Source of the DNA: Acetobacterium sp965140355
GTDB taxonomy: Bacteria; Bacillota; Clostridia; Eubacteriales; Eubacteriaceae
Assembly: GCA_965140355.1 (NCBI GenBank)
Contig: OZ223193.1
Location: forward strand, 1 to 64,000
Length of the DNA stretch: 64,000 bases
Direction of reading: 5' to 3'
Below, in pieces: positions 1-9,209 of this stretch; the stretch's first letter is position 1; every line of letters starts with the position of its first letter. The position numbers were made by a program, and so were the translations under genes. Under the pieces are notes generated by a model. The model ran no database searches, was not told where the DNA came from, and saw nothing but the letters and a program-made list of their open reading frames with translations.

Positions 1-464
1 TAAAATATCGGATTTTGTGATCCGAACACCGGTATATTTAACTTCCTTCAGATCGATTCCCAAATCTTTGGCCATTTTTTTAGCTAATGGTGAAACGGGA
101 ACGCGTCCGGTTGAAGGTGCTTGTGCAACTTCAGTTGATTGAACCGGTGCAGCTGCGACTACTTCCGCAGACGCCGTCGGAATTCCACCATTACTTATTT
201 CAGCTAATAAACTGTTGATGTTTTCACCAGGGGTACCCACAATTGCCAGCGGTTTATGACATTCTACGTTATCGCCCACTTGCGCCATAATTTTAAAACT
301 GTCCCTGTTTGATCTGCCGGAATGTCCTGAACGTCTTTATCGGTTTCCGCCGCCAGCGCCATTTCGCCAAACTTTACTTCGTCACCCTCGTTTACATACC
401 ATTCCGTAATCGTACCGTCAGTCATGTTAACGCCGATCTTTGGCATATTCATTAATTTAGCCAT
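1..464 (-). pseudogene. acoC: Dihydrolipoamide acyltransferase (E2) of acetoin-dehydrogenase-type complex, partial and frameshifted
   Basis: E2 core of an acetoin/2-oxoacid dehydrogenase complex, which passes the acetyl group from E1 to CoA through a lipoyl arm. The N-terminus (MAKLMNMPKIG) starts the lipoyl domain, with the lipoyl-lysine region AETDKDVQDI. A Pro/Ala-rich linker and the start of an E3/E1-binding domain (VSPLAKKMAKDLGID) follow; the catalytic domain lies beyond the left edge. The reading frame breaks at about 291-294: one extra A in the AAAA run restores GTVLKIMAQVGDNV, whereas as written the protein stops at 264. The start at 464 has a GAAGGAG site. It is third in line after acoA and acoB. 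The frameshift is either genuine decay or a base-calling error. Confidence 0.8.
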
Positions 465-484
465 AATAAACACTCCTTCACAAT

Positions 485-1458
485 TTACTCAAATGTTTTT
501 CGTACTGCTGCGATAATATCTTCTTTTTTGGGTGTGCACATCGCTTCCAGACCTTCGTTATATGCTACTGGAGAGTTTTTACTACCAACACGTTGAGGTG
601 GTGCATCCAGCAAATCAAAACCGCGGTCAATAATTTCACCGACGATTTCACCTGCAATCGATCCACGCAAGGGGCTTCAGTTACAACAACAACACGGCTT
701 GTTTTCTTGACCGATTCCATCACCGTGTCGTAATCCAGTGGCAATAAAGAACGTAAATCGATGACTTCACAACTGATGCCTTCTTTTTCCAGTTCTTTAG
801 CGGCTTCTTCAGCTACGTAAGTCATATAGGAATAGGCGACAATCGTACAATCGGTTCCGGCTTTACGAATATTGGCCTTGCCAATCGGAACCAAGTATTC
901 GCCATCAGGCACTTCACCTTTTATCGAATAATTCCGTTTATGTTCAAAACAAATGACTGGTCCGTTATCCCGAATTGCCGATTTTAACATCCCTTTCATA
1001 TCGTATGGAGTTGAAGGGGTGATAACTTTTAAACCAGGAACATGAACAAACCAGTTTTCATTATTTTGTGAATGTTGCGCCGCAACGCCACCGCCTACTC
1101 CAAAAGGCGCTCGGATAACAATTGGTACATTCGCCTGACCACCAAACATATAACTTGTTTTTGCGGCTGTATTAACAATGTTATCCATTGGCAGCGTAAT
1201 CCAATCTGCATAAAGAATTTCAACTAATGGACGCATTCCAGCAATCGCAGCACCGACTCCTAATCCCGTAAATGCAGCTTCCGAAATAGGGGTATCAATA
1301 ACCCGCCTTTCACCAAACTCTTTCATCAGGCCCTTGGTTATCCCAAATGGATTTCCGCGAAGGCCGACATCACAACCCATAATAAAAACATTTTCATCTA
1401 AACTCATTTCTTCTCTTAATGCCTGCGTGATCGATTCTCTAAGTGTTATGATTGACAT
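485..1458 (-). pseudogene. acoB: Acetoin dehydrogenase-type E1 beta subunit, single frameshift near the C-terminus
   Basis: Beta subunit of a thiamine-diphosphate E1 enzyme that, with AcoA, cleaves acetoin or a related ketol. The transketolase pyrimidine domain fills the first ~180 residues (ISEAAFTGLGVGAAIAGMRP) and the C-terminal domain follows (GTDCTIVAYSYM, EVIDLRSLLPLD). The product is read to EAPCV and then goes out of frame near 662-664. One more G in the GTGG run reconnects it to GSIAGEIVGEIIDRGFDLLD and the normal end at 485, giving the usual ~325 residues. The start at 1458 has a TTAGGAGA site. It lies 50 bp after acoA and 20 bp before acoC. Confidence 0.85.
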
Positions 1459-1508
1459 AATTAATATCTCCTAATCTATTTTTTATAATCTCACCAAATA
1501 TGCAACGC

Positions 1509-2559
1509 TTATTTTATTACTTCGCCATCAGTATAAATGTAATCATAAAAAGAATCGAGAGAAGGTTCATGACATTGGGTATCTGCATATTCAATCGATG
1601 CTTCAACTTTTTTGATTGCATCCTGTTCAATTGCATTTAGTTCTTCTTGCGTTGCAATATTTTCTTCAATCATGAACTCACCCATTCTTTTAATGGGTTC
1701 AATTTCCCAATATTTATCGCAAACCGACATATCACGGTACCAACTATCATCAGTTGCATGATGTCCGAGCATCCTCATTGTTTTACATTCAATAAAAGTA
1801 GGTCCTTCTCCAGCTCGCGCTCGTTCAATCGCAGCTTTAGCCGTTTCCCAAATTTGATAAATATTAAACCCATCACATCGATAACTCGGAATTCCGAATC
1901 CGATGCCACGTTTATAAAGATCCGGTTCCCCCGTTATCCGCGTATAATCAGTTGCAATCGCCCATTGATTATTTTCACAGACAAAAATAACCGGAAGTTT
2001 CCATGCCGCTGCCATGTTCATCGATTCTGATACCGAGCCGGCATTGGCTCCGCCATCACCAAAAAAAACAACCGTTACGTCATCGGTTCCTTTAATCCAA
2101 CTTTTTAGAGCACTTCCAACCGCCGGTGCAACTGCCGCCCCCGACGATCCCACTGGCACCGAGCATTCCGACGCTCATATCCGTAATATGCATTGATCCA
2201 CCACGACCATGATTATAGCCTTCTTCTTTACCAAAAAGTTCTGCCATCATTTTATTGATATCGCCACCTTTAGCAATTAAATGACCATGGCCTCGATGCG
2301 TCGAACCAATATAGTCTTCTTTTTTTAATTGCGAGATGATACCGGTTCCAATGGCCTCTTCCGTAATATAAGGATGATAATAGCCATGAACTTTATTCGC
2401 CATCCAAAGCGGTTTAACCGCTTCTTCAAACTTACGCATCACCCACATCGTGCTATACATTTTAAGTTGTTCTTCCCGACCTAAACCTTCTGGAAGATAC
2501 ATATCTGTATAAGCATCAAATTCTTTTTTTAATTCTTCAATGCACTTAGAATTTTTCAT
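1509..2559 (-). pseudogene. acoA: Acetoin dehydrogenase-type E1 alpha subunit, single frameshift mid-gene
   Basis: Alpha subunit of the thiamine-diphosphate E1 component. The first part carries the family signatures THRGHGHLIAKGGDI and GRGGSMHI. The second carries the ThDP motif GDGGANAGSVSESMNMA with the expected NNQWAIAT. The two halves lie in different frames, joined at a run of five C (forward strand) at 2138-2142. Removing one restores GIVGAAVAPAVGSAL, the normal link before the ThDP motif. The restored protein would be about 350 residues, normal for the family. An AAGGAG site precedes the start at 2559. It follows the aldolase in the same direction. Confidence 0.85.
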
Positions 2560-2674
2560 AATTGTTCTCCTTGTATTTTATTCATCATCAGCCACTTCGC
2601 TCGTCAATAATTATTTGATAACTTGTCAATCTTGATGCTTTTATTAATTTCGCAAGCTAAAAAAGCGGATGTGC

Positions 2675-3494
2675 TCAGTTACTACTTTTTTTTACTTGTT
2701 CTTTGGTAAATGCATCCAATTTTAAGGGATCGTTCTGATCGGCATTCAATTTAGTGTAGGTCGCCATCCCTTGAACATAGGCAATTTTAATAGCCGTTGA
2801 AATATTGACCTTGGATGCCCCCAGTGCAATCAACCGGTGAAACATTTCATCGGTTAATCCAGTTCCTCCATGGAGGACTAATGGACAAGATGAAAATTGA
2901 TTGATCTCGTCAAATAGATCATAATCAATGTTAATTTCACCTTTATATACCCCGTGAGCCGTTCCCACCGCTGGTGCAAAAGCATCGATTTCAGTCTCTT
3001 TTAAATAAACACGGCAGTCATCCGGTTTGGCATGAGCGTGATTCCCCGCTAATACCACAATATCATCTTCAACGCCGACAATCGCACCCAATTCACCTTC
3101 TACCGTCACTTGTTGTGGTTTTGCATAAGCGACAATTTCTTTGGTATTTTTTATATTGTCCTTTAGCGCTAACTGCGAACCATCATACATCACCGAAGAC
3201 CAACCCCCATCGATACAAGCTTTTGTGAAGGCAACATCGGTTGAGTGGTCTAAATGAATGGCTACTTCAACTTTGGCCTGCTCCGCAATCGGTTTTAAAA
3301 AACTCATCATTTCTGTGATCCCAAACGCTTTAACTGTTTTCACCGAAGTTTGGAGAATAATTGGTTGCTCAAGTTCTTCCGCTGCCTCAACCGCTGCTTT
3401 TGCGGTTAAATAATTGACAATATTAAATGCTCCAACTGCGTAATGATTTTTTCGAGCGTTATCAAGAATTTTTTTTCATATTGACATAACTCAT
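2675..3494 (-). pseudogene. Class II (zinc) aldolase of the fructose/tagatose-bisphosphate family, frameshifted near the N-terminus
   Basis: Aldol cleavage of a ketose phosphate into DHAP and an aldehyde is the family reaction. Visible family signatures are AIHLDHSTD (zinc His and catalytic Asp), VEGELGAIVGVED, the zinc-site AVGTAHGVYKG and VLHGGTGL. An intact start exists at 3494 with an AGAGGTGAT site, but the reading frame runs into TGA after the A8 run (T8 at 3469-3476). With seven A it reads MKKILDNARKNHYAVGAFNI and joins the rest of the protein. The exact substrate cannot be told from sequence. It is first in the operon with acoABC, behind a palindromic operator shared with the transketolase operon. 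Confidence 0.8.
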
Positions 3495-3546
3495 GACCAT
3501 CACCTCTTTTCAAATAAATTTCATGCCATCATACATGAATATGATA

Positions 3547-3556
3547 GGTCATGACC
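3547..3556. promoter_or_regulatory. Palindromic operator GGTCATGACC upstream of the aldolase-acoABC operon
   Basis: Perfect 10-bp palindrome 53 bp before the aldolase start. Read on the minus strand it is TGGTCATGACC followed by TATCAT and TATGAT hexamers that can serve as a -10 box. The same 11-mer recurs at 6870-6880 in front of the transketolase operon, so one regulator probably controls both units. The site resembles GntR-type half sites (TGGT...ACCA), but no cognate regulator lies in the window. Confidence 0.6.
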
Positions 3557-3618
3557 ACCCAGGATCAGTATAACATAACCTTATAAAAAAAACATATCAT
3601 CACTTCAATTATTTTTTG

Positions 3619-4944
3619 TTATTTTTGTCCATTAGCGGCATTCATAAAGCGGCGCTGATAAGATACCACCTGATTACACGACGTAAATCTGGCTAAATAA
3701 TTTGGTTCCGCGGTAATAACAACGCGATGGACAAGATCTTCAAATTCTTTTTCCACTAATAGTTTGTCAATATCCGGATAATTAAAGTCGCCTTCCATAC
3801 TGCAAATAATCAATCTTGAATCATCCAAATTTGTATTTTTAAACAGTCTTAAATTATGGCGTACGCTATCTAATCCATCCGAACCTTCAGCATCATTAAA
3901 ATGATGATATTTCAGGATATCCTCTGCCATTTTTTTTACGGCTAGTAGATCCATCTTTTTCTGATCGACCTTGAGGTAATCTTTTTCGATAAACATATCA
4001 CGAATTTTTTCAATAAACTGAGGATTTCCCGTTGCCTGATATTGTTTTAAACTTTGATCCATTAATTGTGATTGCATCAATCGGTGCCGAACAAAGCTAT
4101 TCACAAAATATGGTTTTGCCTGCAATGCCAAAGCCGTCTGATATGGTTCAAACATCAACGTGAAATTGACGCGAAAGCCATGTTCTTCAAGCATCAACGC
4201 CAGATTATGTCCTCTAAAAGCACCCTCGGTTGTCACCTCCGAAAATGATTTATTCAGTTTTTTATCACCCGATAGAAGCTGTGAAACGTTTTCATTTGTT
4301 ACCGGTCCGGTGTGTGGTACTTTTATGACCACCCGATATTCAGAAAGCATTTCTTTGAATTTTTCGGCTTCTTCAAGAATTTCGGTATCCGATTTTCCAA
4401 ACGGATCGTTAAGTTCAACACTGATATCAGCGCCGGGCCCTAAAATCCGTCCAATTTCCTCCATTACTTCATCTCTTGTTTTATATTGATTTCCGATATT
4501 GGCTTGGGGATTATTAATAAACAAATCGTAGATAATTCCTGGGTTACACGTCAGATTTGCGATCATCTTGCTAATTGGTTTTATTTCATAAGGATTAGCA
4601 GAGTCTGCAGAAAATAATAAATTTGTTGGTCGCTTTTTGCCATTTTTATCATAACTGATATCTCTGATCAGATCCGCTTTTAATATGCCATTTGCGGCTA
4701 ACTCATAGGCGACTCTAAAACCTTCCGGTGTTTCATTTTCTGGTGTCTTAAATGTCTGAATAACATCCGAAAATCTTTGGGTCACGCCAATTTTTTTTAC
4801 ATATTTCGACAAGATTTCATACTGATCCAATGGCAAATGATGATTCAAAACTCGGTTCACATCATTTTTTTGACTATCAATCACAACGACCGTGTCATCT
4901 AATAACGTATTCAATGTACAGCTGACATTTTTAATTTCCCTCAT
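3619..4944 (-). CDS. Transaldolase-like protein with long N-terminal extension
   Basis: 441 residues. The barrel elements match the transaldolase family. LLFSADSANPYEI and NLTCNPGIIYD correspond to the first strands (LDTAN, TTNPS). Strand ISVEL is followed by VVIKVPHTGPVT, with the Schiff-base lysine in VIKVP. NFTLMFEPYQTALAL and FVNSFVRHR match the NxTLxFS and FVGR segments. Typical transaldolases are ~215-380 residues; here ~110 residues precede the first strand and ~80 follow the barrel. It starts at 4944 behind AAAAGGAGA and follows the two transketolase subunits by 18 bp. Transfer of a C3 unit between sugar phosphates is the expected chemistry; the real substrate is unknown. Confidence 0.75.
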   Translation of the reverse strand: MREIKNVSCTLNTLLDDTVVVIDSQKNDVNRVLNHHLPLDQYEILSKYVKKIGVTQRFSDVIQTFKTPENETPEGFRVAYELAANGILKADLIRDISYDKNGKKRPTNLLFSADSANPYEIKPISKMIANLTCNPGIIYDLFINNPQANIGNQYKTRDEVMEEIGRILGPGADISVELNDPFGKSDTEILEEAEKFKEMLSEYRVVIKVPHTGPVTNENVSQLLSGDKKLNKSFSEVTTEGAFRGHNLALMLEEHGFRVNFTLMFEPYQTALALQAKPYFVNSFVRHRLMQSQLMDQSLKQYQATGNPQFIEKIRDMFIEKDYLKVDQKKMDLLAVKKMAEDILKYHHFNDAEGSDGLDSVRHNLRLFKNTNLDDSRLIICSMEGDFNYPDIDKLLVEKEFEDLVHRVVITAEPNYLARFTSCNQVVSYQRRFMNAANGQK

Positions 4945-4962
4945 GATTTTCTCCTTTTAATT

Positions 4963-5913
4963 TTAATTATTTTTGATTTCATTTAAAATACGATCTGCGA
5001 CTTTTTCCCAGGTAAGTCCATAAGCCTCCAATAATTCTCGATAAGGGCCGGTTTTAATCGAACCATCGGTAATCCCGATTAAATGAATGGGGGCTTCATG
5101 TTTAACTGCTGCCAAAACTTCCAGCACAGCGCTGCCAAAACCACCGATCACCGAATGTTCTTCTAACGTAAAGAGATACTTAGCACTTTTATAGGCTTCA
5201 CAAAGAAGTTTTGTATCTAACGGTTTCACTGTTGTAAAATTCAATACCTTTACGCCATAACCCATCTCATCCAATATTTTTCCAGCCATAAAACCATCAA
5301 CTGATAAAGTACCCGAAACTGCGATCACAAGATCATCGCCGGTATTCATTAGAACTTCCCCTTTACCGATCTCAAAATTTCGTTCGGTCGCTTCAAGCGG
5401 TTCAGCCATTGCATGCCGTGGCATTCTGATATAGACCGGTCCTTTGTGACGGATCGCTTCTTTTAAAGACATTTCTACTTCATAACCATCACCAGGATTT
5501 AATACCACCATATTGGGAACAACACGCATCAATGTTAAATCTTCAATCGCCTGATGCGTTGAGCCTAGTGCGGAATGAGATAAACCGCTGCTGGAACCAA
5601 TTACCTTAACGTTCATGTTAGCGTAACCCAAATCATTGCGAATTTGTTCGAACGCGCGCATTGAAATAAATGGAGCAATCGCCGATACGACAGGAACAAA
5701 ACCACCTTCGGCCAACCCGGCACAAACACCAATCGCATTCTGCTCATTGATACCAACTTCCAAATATTGCTGTGGCAACTCCTTTTTAAAAGGATTCATC
5801 CCCGACCCCGAACCTGAATCGCAAGATACCGCCATAATATTTTTGTTTTCTCGCCCGAGATCTAATAAGACCTCTCCAAAAACGTCTCGTGGATTAAGTT
5901 TTTTAATTGTCAT
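4963..5913 (-). CDS. Transketolase, C-terminal subunit
   Basis: 316 residues with the pyrimidine-binding and C-terminal domains of transketolase/DXPS-type enzymes. Signatures are LEVGINEQNAIGVCAGLAEGG (catalytic Glu in INEQ), LSHSALGSTHQAIEDL, IRMPRHAM and LFTLEEHSVIGGFGSAV. It pairs with the N-terminal subunit encoded just before it. The ATG at 5913 overlaps the stop of that gene (ATGA), which I prefer to the upstream ATG at 5922 because it gives better spacing from the AAAGGA site. Split transketolases of this kind are common in Firmicutes and archaea and are often dedicated to one catabolic route. Confidence 0.88.
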   Translation of the reverse strand: MTIKKLNPRDVFGEVLLDLGRENKNIMAVSCDSGSGSGMNPFKKELPQQYLEVGINEQNAIGVCAGLAEGGFVPVVSAIAPFISMRAFEQIRNDLGYANMNVKVIGSSSGLSHSALGSTHQAIEDLTLMRVVPNMVVLNPGDGYEVEMSLKEAIRHKGPVYIRMPRHAMAEPLEATERNFEIGKGEVLMNTGDDLVIAVSGTLSVDGFMAGKILDEMGYGVKVLNFTTVKPLDTKLLCEAYKSAKYLFTLEEHSVIGGFGSAVLEVLAAVKHEAPIHLIGITDGSIKTGPYRELLEAYGLTWEKVADRILNEIKNN

Positions 5914-6758
5914 AATTTCCATCCTTTTTCTCTTGCATATTGCTCAAGTGCATCCGTTGCATCTTTTGATTCTTGCGAGTCTTTCCCCGGATTCCAATGA
6001 TGGTATTTCACATTGCCTTCGGCAAATGGCATCCCTTTGCTTTTGATCGTATTTGCAATAATCATGCTGGGTTTTCCTTTTTGAAATGGTATCGACTGAA
6101 ATGCATTTAATAATTCCTCGATATTATGTCCATCAACAACTTTAACGGACCATCCAAATGTTGAATATTTTTCCCTCAAATCGCGGGTATCTAAAACGTC
6201 ACGCGTACTCCCATTAATTTGCAGTCCATTTCGATCGATTATCCCAATCAGGTTATCCAAACCGTGATGACTCGCAAACATTGCCGCTTCCCAGTTAGAA
6301 CCCTCACCCTGCTCGCCATCACCCATGAGAACAAAGATACGATTTTTGTCGCCTTTTAATTTTGCACCAAGCGCCATTCCTGAACCGATCGGCAAGCCAT
6401 GTCCCAAGGCTCCTGAGCTAAAATCCACTCCGGTGAATTTTTTCATATCCGGATGCCCCGGTACAATTGATTCCAACATGTTATATGATTTTAGCACCTC
6501 TGCTTTTTCATATCCTTTCTCGATCAGGGTTCCATAAAGCCCCAGGCATTTATGTCCAGCACTAAGAATGAATCGATCCCGCTGTTCCCATTTAGGCTCA
6601 TCAACATTAACATTCATAACCCCAAAATATAAAGTTGCCAAAATGTCTGTACATGATAAAGATGGTCCCGCATGTCCATCGCCATTATTAATAACGGTAT
6701 TAATAATATGCTCACGAATTTTAAACGCTTTTTTCTCAATGGATTCTATTTGTTGCAT
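5910..6758 (-). CDS. Transketolase, N-terminal (thiamine diphosphate-binding) subunit
   Basis: 282 residues forming the pyrophosphate-binding half of transketolase. GDGHAGPSLSCTDILA is at the front, SSGALGHGLPIGSGMALG in the middle, then the ThDP motif GDGEQGEGSNWEAAMFASHH and NxLQINGST. The start at 6758 has AAGGAGAG at good spacing; an in-frame extension to 6803 lacks a site. It is the first gene of a three-gene unit, 112 bp downstream of a palindromic operator. It moves ketol C2 units between sugar phosphates together with the next gene. Confidence 0.88.
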   Translation of the reverse strand: MQQIESIEKKAFKIREHIINTVINNGDGHAGPSLSCTDILATLYFGVMNVNVDEPKWEQRDRFILSAGHKCLGLYGTLIEKGYEKAEVLKSYNMLESIVPGHPDMKKFTGVDFSSGALGHGLPIGSGMALGAKLKGDKNRIFVLMGDGEQGEGSNWEAAMFASHHGLDNLIGIIDRNGLQINGSTRDVLDTRDLREKYSTFGWSVKVVDGHNIEELLNAFQSIPFQKGKPSMIIANTIKSKGMPFAEGNVKYHHWNPGKDSQESKDATDALEQYAREKGWKL

Positions 6759-6869
6759 TGATTCTCTCCTTAAACTGTTATAAATTAACACCTTTAAAAT
6801 CAAGACTTAGATAAATATAGAAACGAATTAGTGAAAATATCGTGACCTAAATCTTCACCCTATCATAAG

Positions 6870-6881
6870 TGGTCATGACCA
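6870..6881. promoter_or_regulatory. Palindromic operator TGGTCATGACCA upstream of the transketolase operon
   Basis: Perfect 12-bp palindrome set inside a wider imperfect dyad (TATAAG on one side, CTTATA on the other). On the minus strand it is directly followed by CTTATGATA, a plausible -10 hexamer, so a bound repressor would sit in the promoter. Its core is identical to the site at 3547-3556. Confidence 0.65.
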
Positions 6882-7021
6882 GTTCTTATAAGTAGTATAT
6901 GCACGAATATCTGGTTTGTCAATTAAATTTTTTAAAATCTTGTATCAAGTACTGGCAAATCGCGATATAATGTAAGATAATAGAATTAATGTAATATTAC
7001 AAAACTTAGGAGGAAATGAGA

Positions 7022-7273
7022 ATGGCCTTAAGGTATTCGAGCATGGTAGTCGACGGCAAACTAAATATTAGAAATGAATATATCCAGACCGAGAGTGGTG
7101 ATTTCCAGAAGTTGACAAAAAACTGGATTATAAAAGCTTATGCAAAAGCTAAAGAATTAAATGATACAGAATCGATGACAAAACTTGAAAATTTAAAAAT
7201 TGACATTTGGATTCCCGGTGAAAACAATGAACTTGGAAAAAATATCACCTGGTGCTTAAAAGACGAATTATAA
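7022..7273 (+). CDS. Small hypothetical protein
   Basis: 83 residues, starting MALRYSSMVVDGKLN. The ATG at 7022 is eight bases after an AGGAGG site (7008-7013), while the ATG at 7016 is too close, so 7022 is chosen. It has no signal peptide, membrane segment or cysteine cluster and looks like a soluble mixed alpha/beta protein (KNWIIKAYAKAKEL, then IDIWIPGENNELGKNI). I do not recognise a family. It is a single gene on the plus strand with a TATAAT hexamer at 6966-6971. Confidence 0.6.
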   Translation: MALRYSSMVVDGKLNIRNEYIQTESGDFQKLTKNWIIKAYAKAKELNDTESMTKLENLKIDIWIPGENNELGKNITWCLKDEL

Positions 7274-7346
7274 ATAATTGTTGCCTTGTTTCAATGTTGC
7301 AACATCATTCTTTTATTGCCCGAGGAGTGTTAAGGAGAGTTAAATC

Positions 7347-7577
7347 ATGAATCGCTATTGTCATCTAAATGATGTTGAACTTCGCAACGAATTAGCACGT
7401 TTGAAAGATGAGCTGGAAGATTATGAAAACGAAAAAAGATTTGCTGAGAAAAAACCTGGTGAACATATTCCGGCAGCTGAGGTCTTGAAAGAATTAAAAA
7501 CCACTAACCACGAAATTGAAAAATTGCAGAAATTAATCCTCCTGATTAATCAGGAGTTGAAGCAACGAGAATTTTAG
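7347..7577 (+). CDS. Small coiled-coil protein
   Basis: 76 residues, strongly charged and almost entirely helical, with heptad-like leucines (LRNELARLKDELEDYENEKR, then LQKLILLINQELKQ). An AAGGAG site lies 9 bp before the ATG. It has no recognisable domain; a short coiled-coil adaptor or structural role is all that can be inferred. It follows the previous small gene by 73 bp and may share its transcript. Confidence 0.55.
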   Translation: MNRYCHLNDVELRNELARLKDELEDYENEKRFAEKKPGEHIPAAEVLKELKTTNHEIEKLQKLILLINQELKQREF

Positions 7578-7652
7578 ACAATTTTTTATAAATAGTTTAA
7601 ACTTAATTTTAATGGGTATTTTACTACAATGAACTTTAAGGAGGTTTTTTTG

Positions 7653-7901
7653 ATGAGACAAATTATGGGAATTCAGGTTGGTAATCGCGAAAGCGAAGCA
7701 TTAAAAGTACAGGAATTGTTGTCAAAAAATGGATGCATTATTAAAACGCGTCTTGGGTTACATGAATCATCGGAAGAGTTATGCAGCATCACCGGACTAA
7801 TTATTTTAGAATTTTTGCCCGACAAAGATAATGAAATAACCGAAATGGAAAATGAACTCAACAAGCTTTCTACTGTCATCGTAAAAAAAATGACATTCTA
7901 A
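7653..7901 (+). CDS. Iron-only hydrogenase system regulator-like (ACT/NikR C-terminal fold) protein
   Basis: 82 residues starting MRQIMGIQVGNRE. The ATG at 7653 is placed after an AAGGAGG site; an in-frame ATG at 7629 overlaps that site and is rejected. The pattern G-I-x-V-x-x-R-E-S, then NGCIIKTRLGLHE and a C-terminal GLIILEFLPDKDNEITEMENEL, matches the small TM1266-type family linked to [FeFe]-hydrogenase systems. That family has an ACT-like beta-alpha-beta fold and may bind a ligand. No hydrogenase genes are in this window. A strong terminator follows. Confidence 0.6.
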   Translation: MRQIMGIQVGNRESEALKVQELLSKNGCIIKTRLGLHESSEELCSITGLIILEFLPDKDNEITEMENELNKLSTVIVKKMTF

Positions 7902-7913
7902 ATTCAAATCAAA

Positions 7914-7955
7914 AAAGTTACTCAATTAAAACAATCAATTGAGTAACTTTATTTT
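7914..7955 (+). terminator. Rho-independent terminator
   Basis: Perfect 14-bp inverted repeat (AAAGTTACTCAATT at 7914-7927, mate at 7937-7950) followed by a T-rich tail, 13 bp after the stop of the ACT-like gene. Confidence 0.9.
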
Positions 7956-8091
7956 ATCTTTTTTGTGTTCAGTTTTCACAAATAATTTTGTAACAGATCA
8001 GCGAACTGTTTAACAAACTTTTTGCCGATACATGTTCGTACAAAACTGATCACGAAGCTCACGGTAGCTTTACAATTACCTGGAACGCAAC

Positions 8092-9099
8092 TTACAAAAA
8101 CGTCTGATAATCCTCATAATTTTTCTCGAGTAACTTCGGCGTATTCAATTCGTAGGGACATTTATCAACGCATTGATTACAATGAATACAGTTCTCAATT
8201 TTTTTCATTTTTTCCTGCCATTCCGCCGACAGAAACATCTGCTGAGGCGCACGACGCAACATCAGGCTCATTCTTGCACACATACTAATTTCAATTTCTG
8301 CTGGACAAGGCATACAATAACCGCATCCGCGGCAAAAATTACCAGATAATTCCTGACGATCCTTTTCAATTTGTAATCGCATCGCATCGGTAAGTACCGG
8401 CGGCTTTTCTTGAAAAGATATAAATTCATCCAGTTCGCTTTCTTTTTGAATCCCCCAGATCGGCGCCACATGATCAAACTGGCTCAGATAAGCATAAGCT
8501 GGTTTAGCATCGGTGATCAAGCCGCCCGACAAGGCCTTCATGGCAATGAACCCCATTTCTTTTTCTTTACAAGCCGCTACCAGTTGAACGTCTGCTGCGG
8601 TAGCAAGATAACAAAACGGAAACTGCAACGTGTCATAGAGATTGGACATAACCGCTTCTTCGGCAACGGCAAGGCGGTGATTGGTAATCCCGATAAAGCG
8701 GATTTTGCCTTGTTCTTTGGCCTTTAGCATAGCATCATAAAGTCCCGATTCATCCCCTGGTCTGGGGCAAAATGAAGGATTATGGAACTGATAAATATCA
8801 ATATAGTCAGTCTGCAAATTTTTAAGACTCTTCTCTAAATCGTTCCAGAAACCATCTGCATTCGTAGCCGCTGTTTTAGTGCTGATGATGATTTTATCTC
8901 GAGTCCATGAAAAGGCCGCTCCCATTTTTTCTTCACTATCGGAATACCAACGAGCGGTATCAAAATAATTAATGCCATTGTAAAATGCTTTTTGCAATAA
9001 ATAAACTGCGTCTTTTTTTTCAATCCGTTGGATTGGTAATGCCCCAAAGCCATTTTTATTAACTTCAATGTTTGTTTTTCCTAGAATTAAGGTCTCCAT
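8092..9099 (-). CDS. Aldo/keto reductase with C-terminal ferredoxin domain
   Basis: 335 residues. The AKR barrel shows NYFDTARWYSDSEEKMG (catalytic Asp/Tyr region), IIISTKTAA (Lys) and IYQFHNPSF (His). The last ~80 residues hold two cysteine clusters, CRGCGYCMPCP and CIHCNQCVDKCP, as in the AKR-ferredoxin fusions common in clostridia. It probably reduces an aldehyde or ketone with NAD(P)H or ferredoxin-linked electrons; the substrate is unknown. A GGGAGG site precedes the start. It stands alone, with no operon partner. Confidence 0.88.
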   Translation of the reverse strand: METLILGKTNIEVNKNGFGALPIQRIEKKDAVYLLQKAFYNGINYFDTARWYSDSEEKMGAAFSWTRDKIIISTKTAATNADGFWNDLEKSLKNLQTDYIDIYQFHNPSFCPRPGDESGLYDAMLKAKEQGKIRFIGITNHRLAVAEEAVMSNLYDTLQFPFCYLATAADVQLVAACKEKEMGFIAMKALSGGLITDAKPAYAYLSQFDHVAPIWGIQKESELDEFISFQEKPPVLTDAMRLQIEKDRQELSGNFCRGCGYCMPCPAEIEISMCARMSLMLRRAPQQMFLSAEWQEKMKKIENCIHCNQCVDKCPYELNTPKLLEKNYEDYQTFL

Positions 9100-9209
9100 C
9101 GGTGTCCTCCCATTTTTTAGTATCTACAATAAATCTTTTTCTCTATCTTACCATCTGGAGCAAACTCTAAGTCAAGCACTTTAAAAAAATATTAACCAAT
9201 GCCCGAAGA

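Noticed and set aside
2675..6758. Sulfoquinovose or apiose pathway
   Set aside because: Transketolase and transaldolase are used in those routes, but the specific isomerases, kinases and transporters are absent here.
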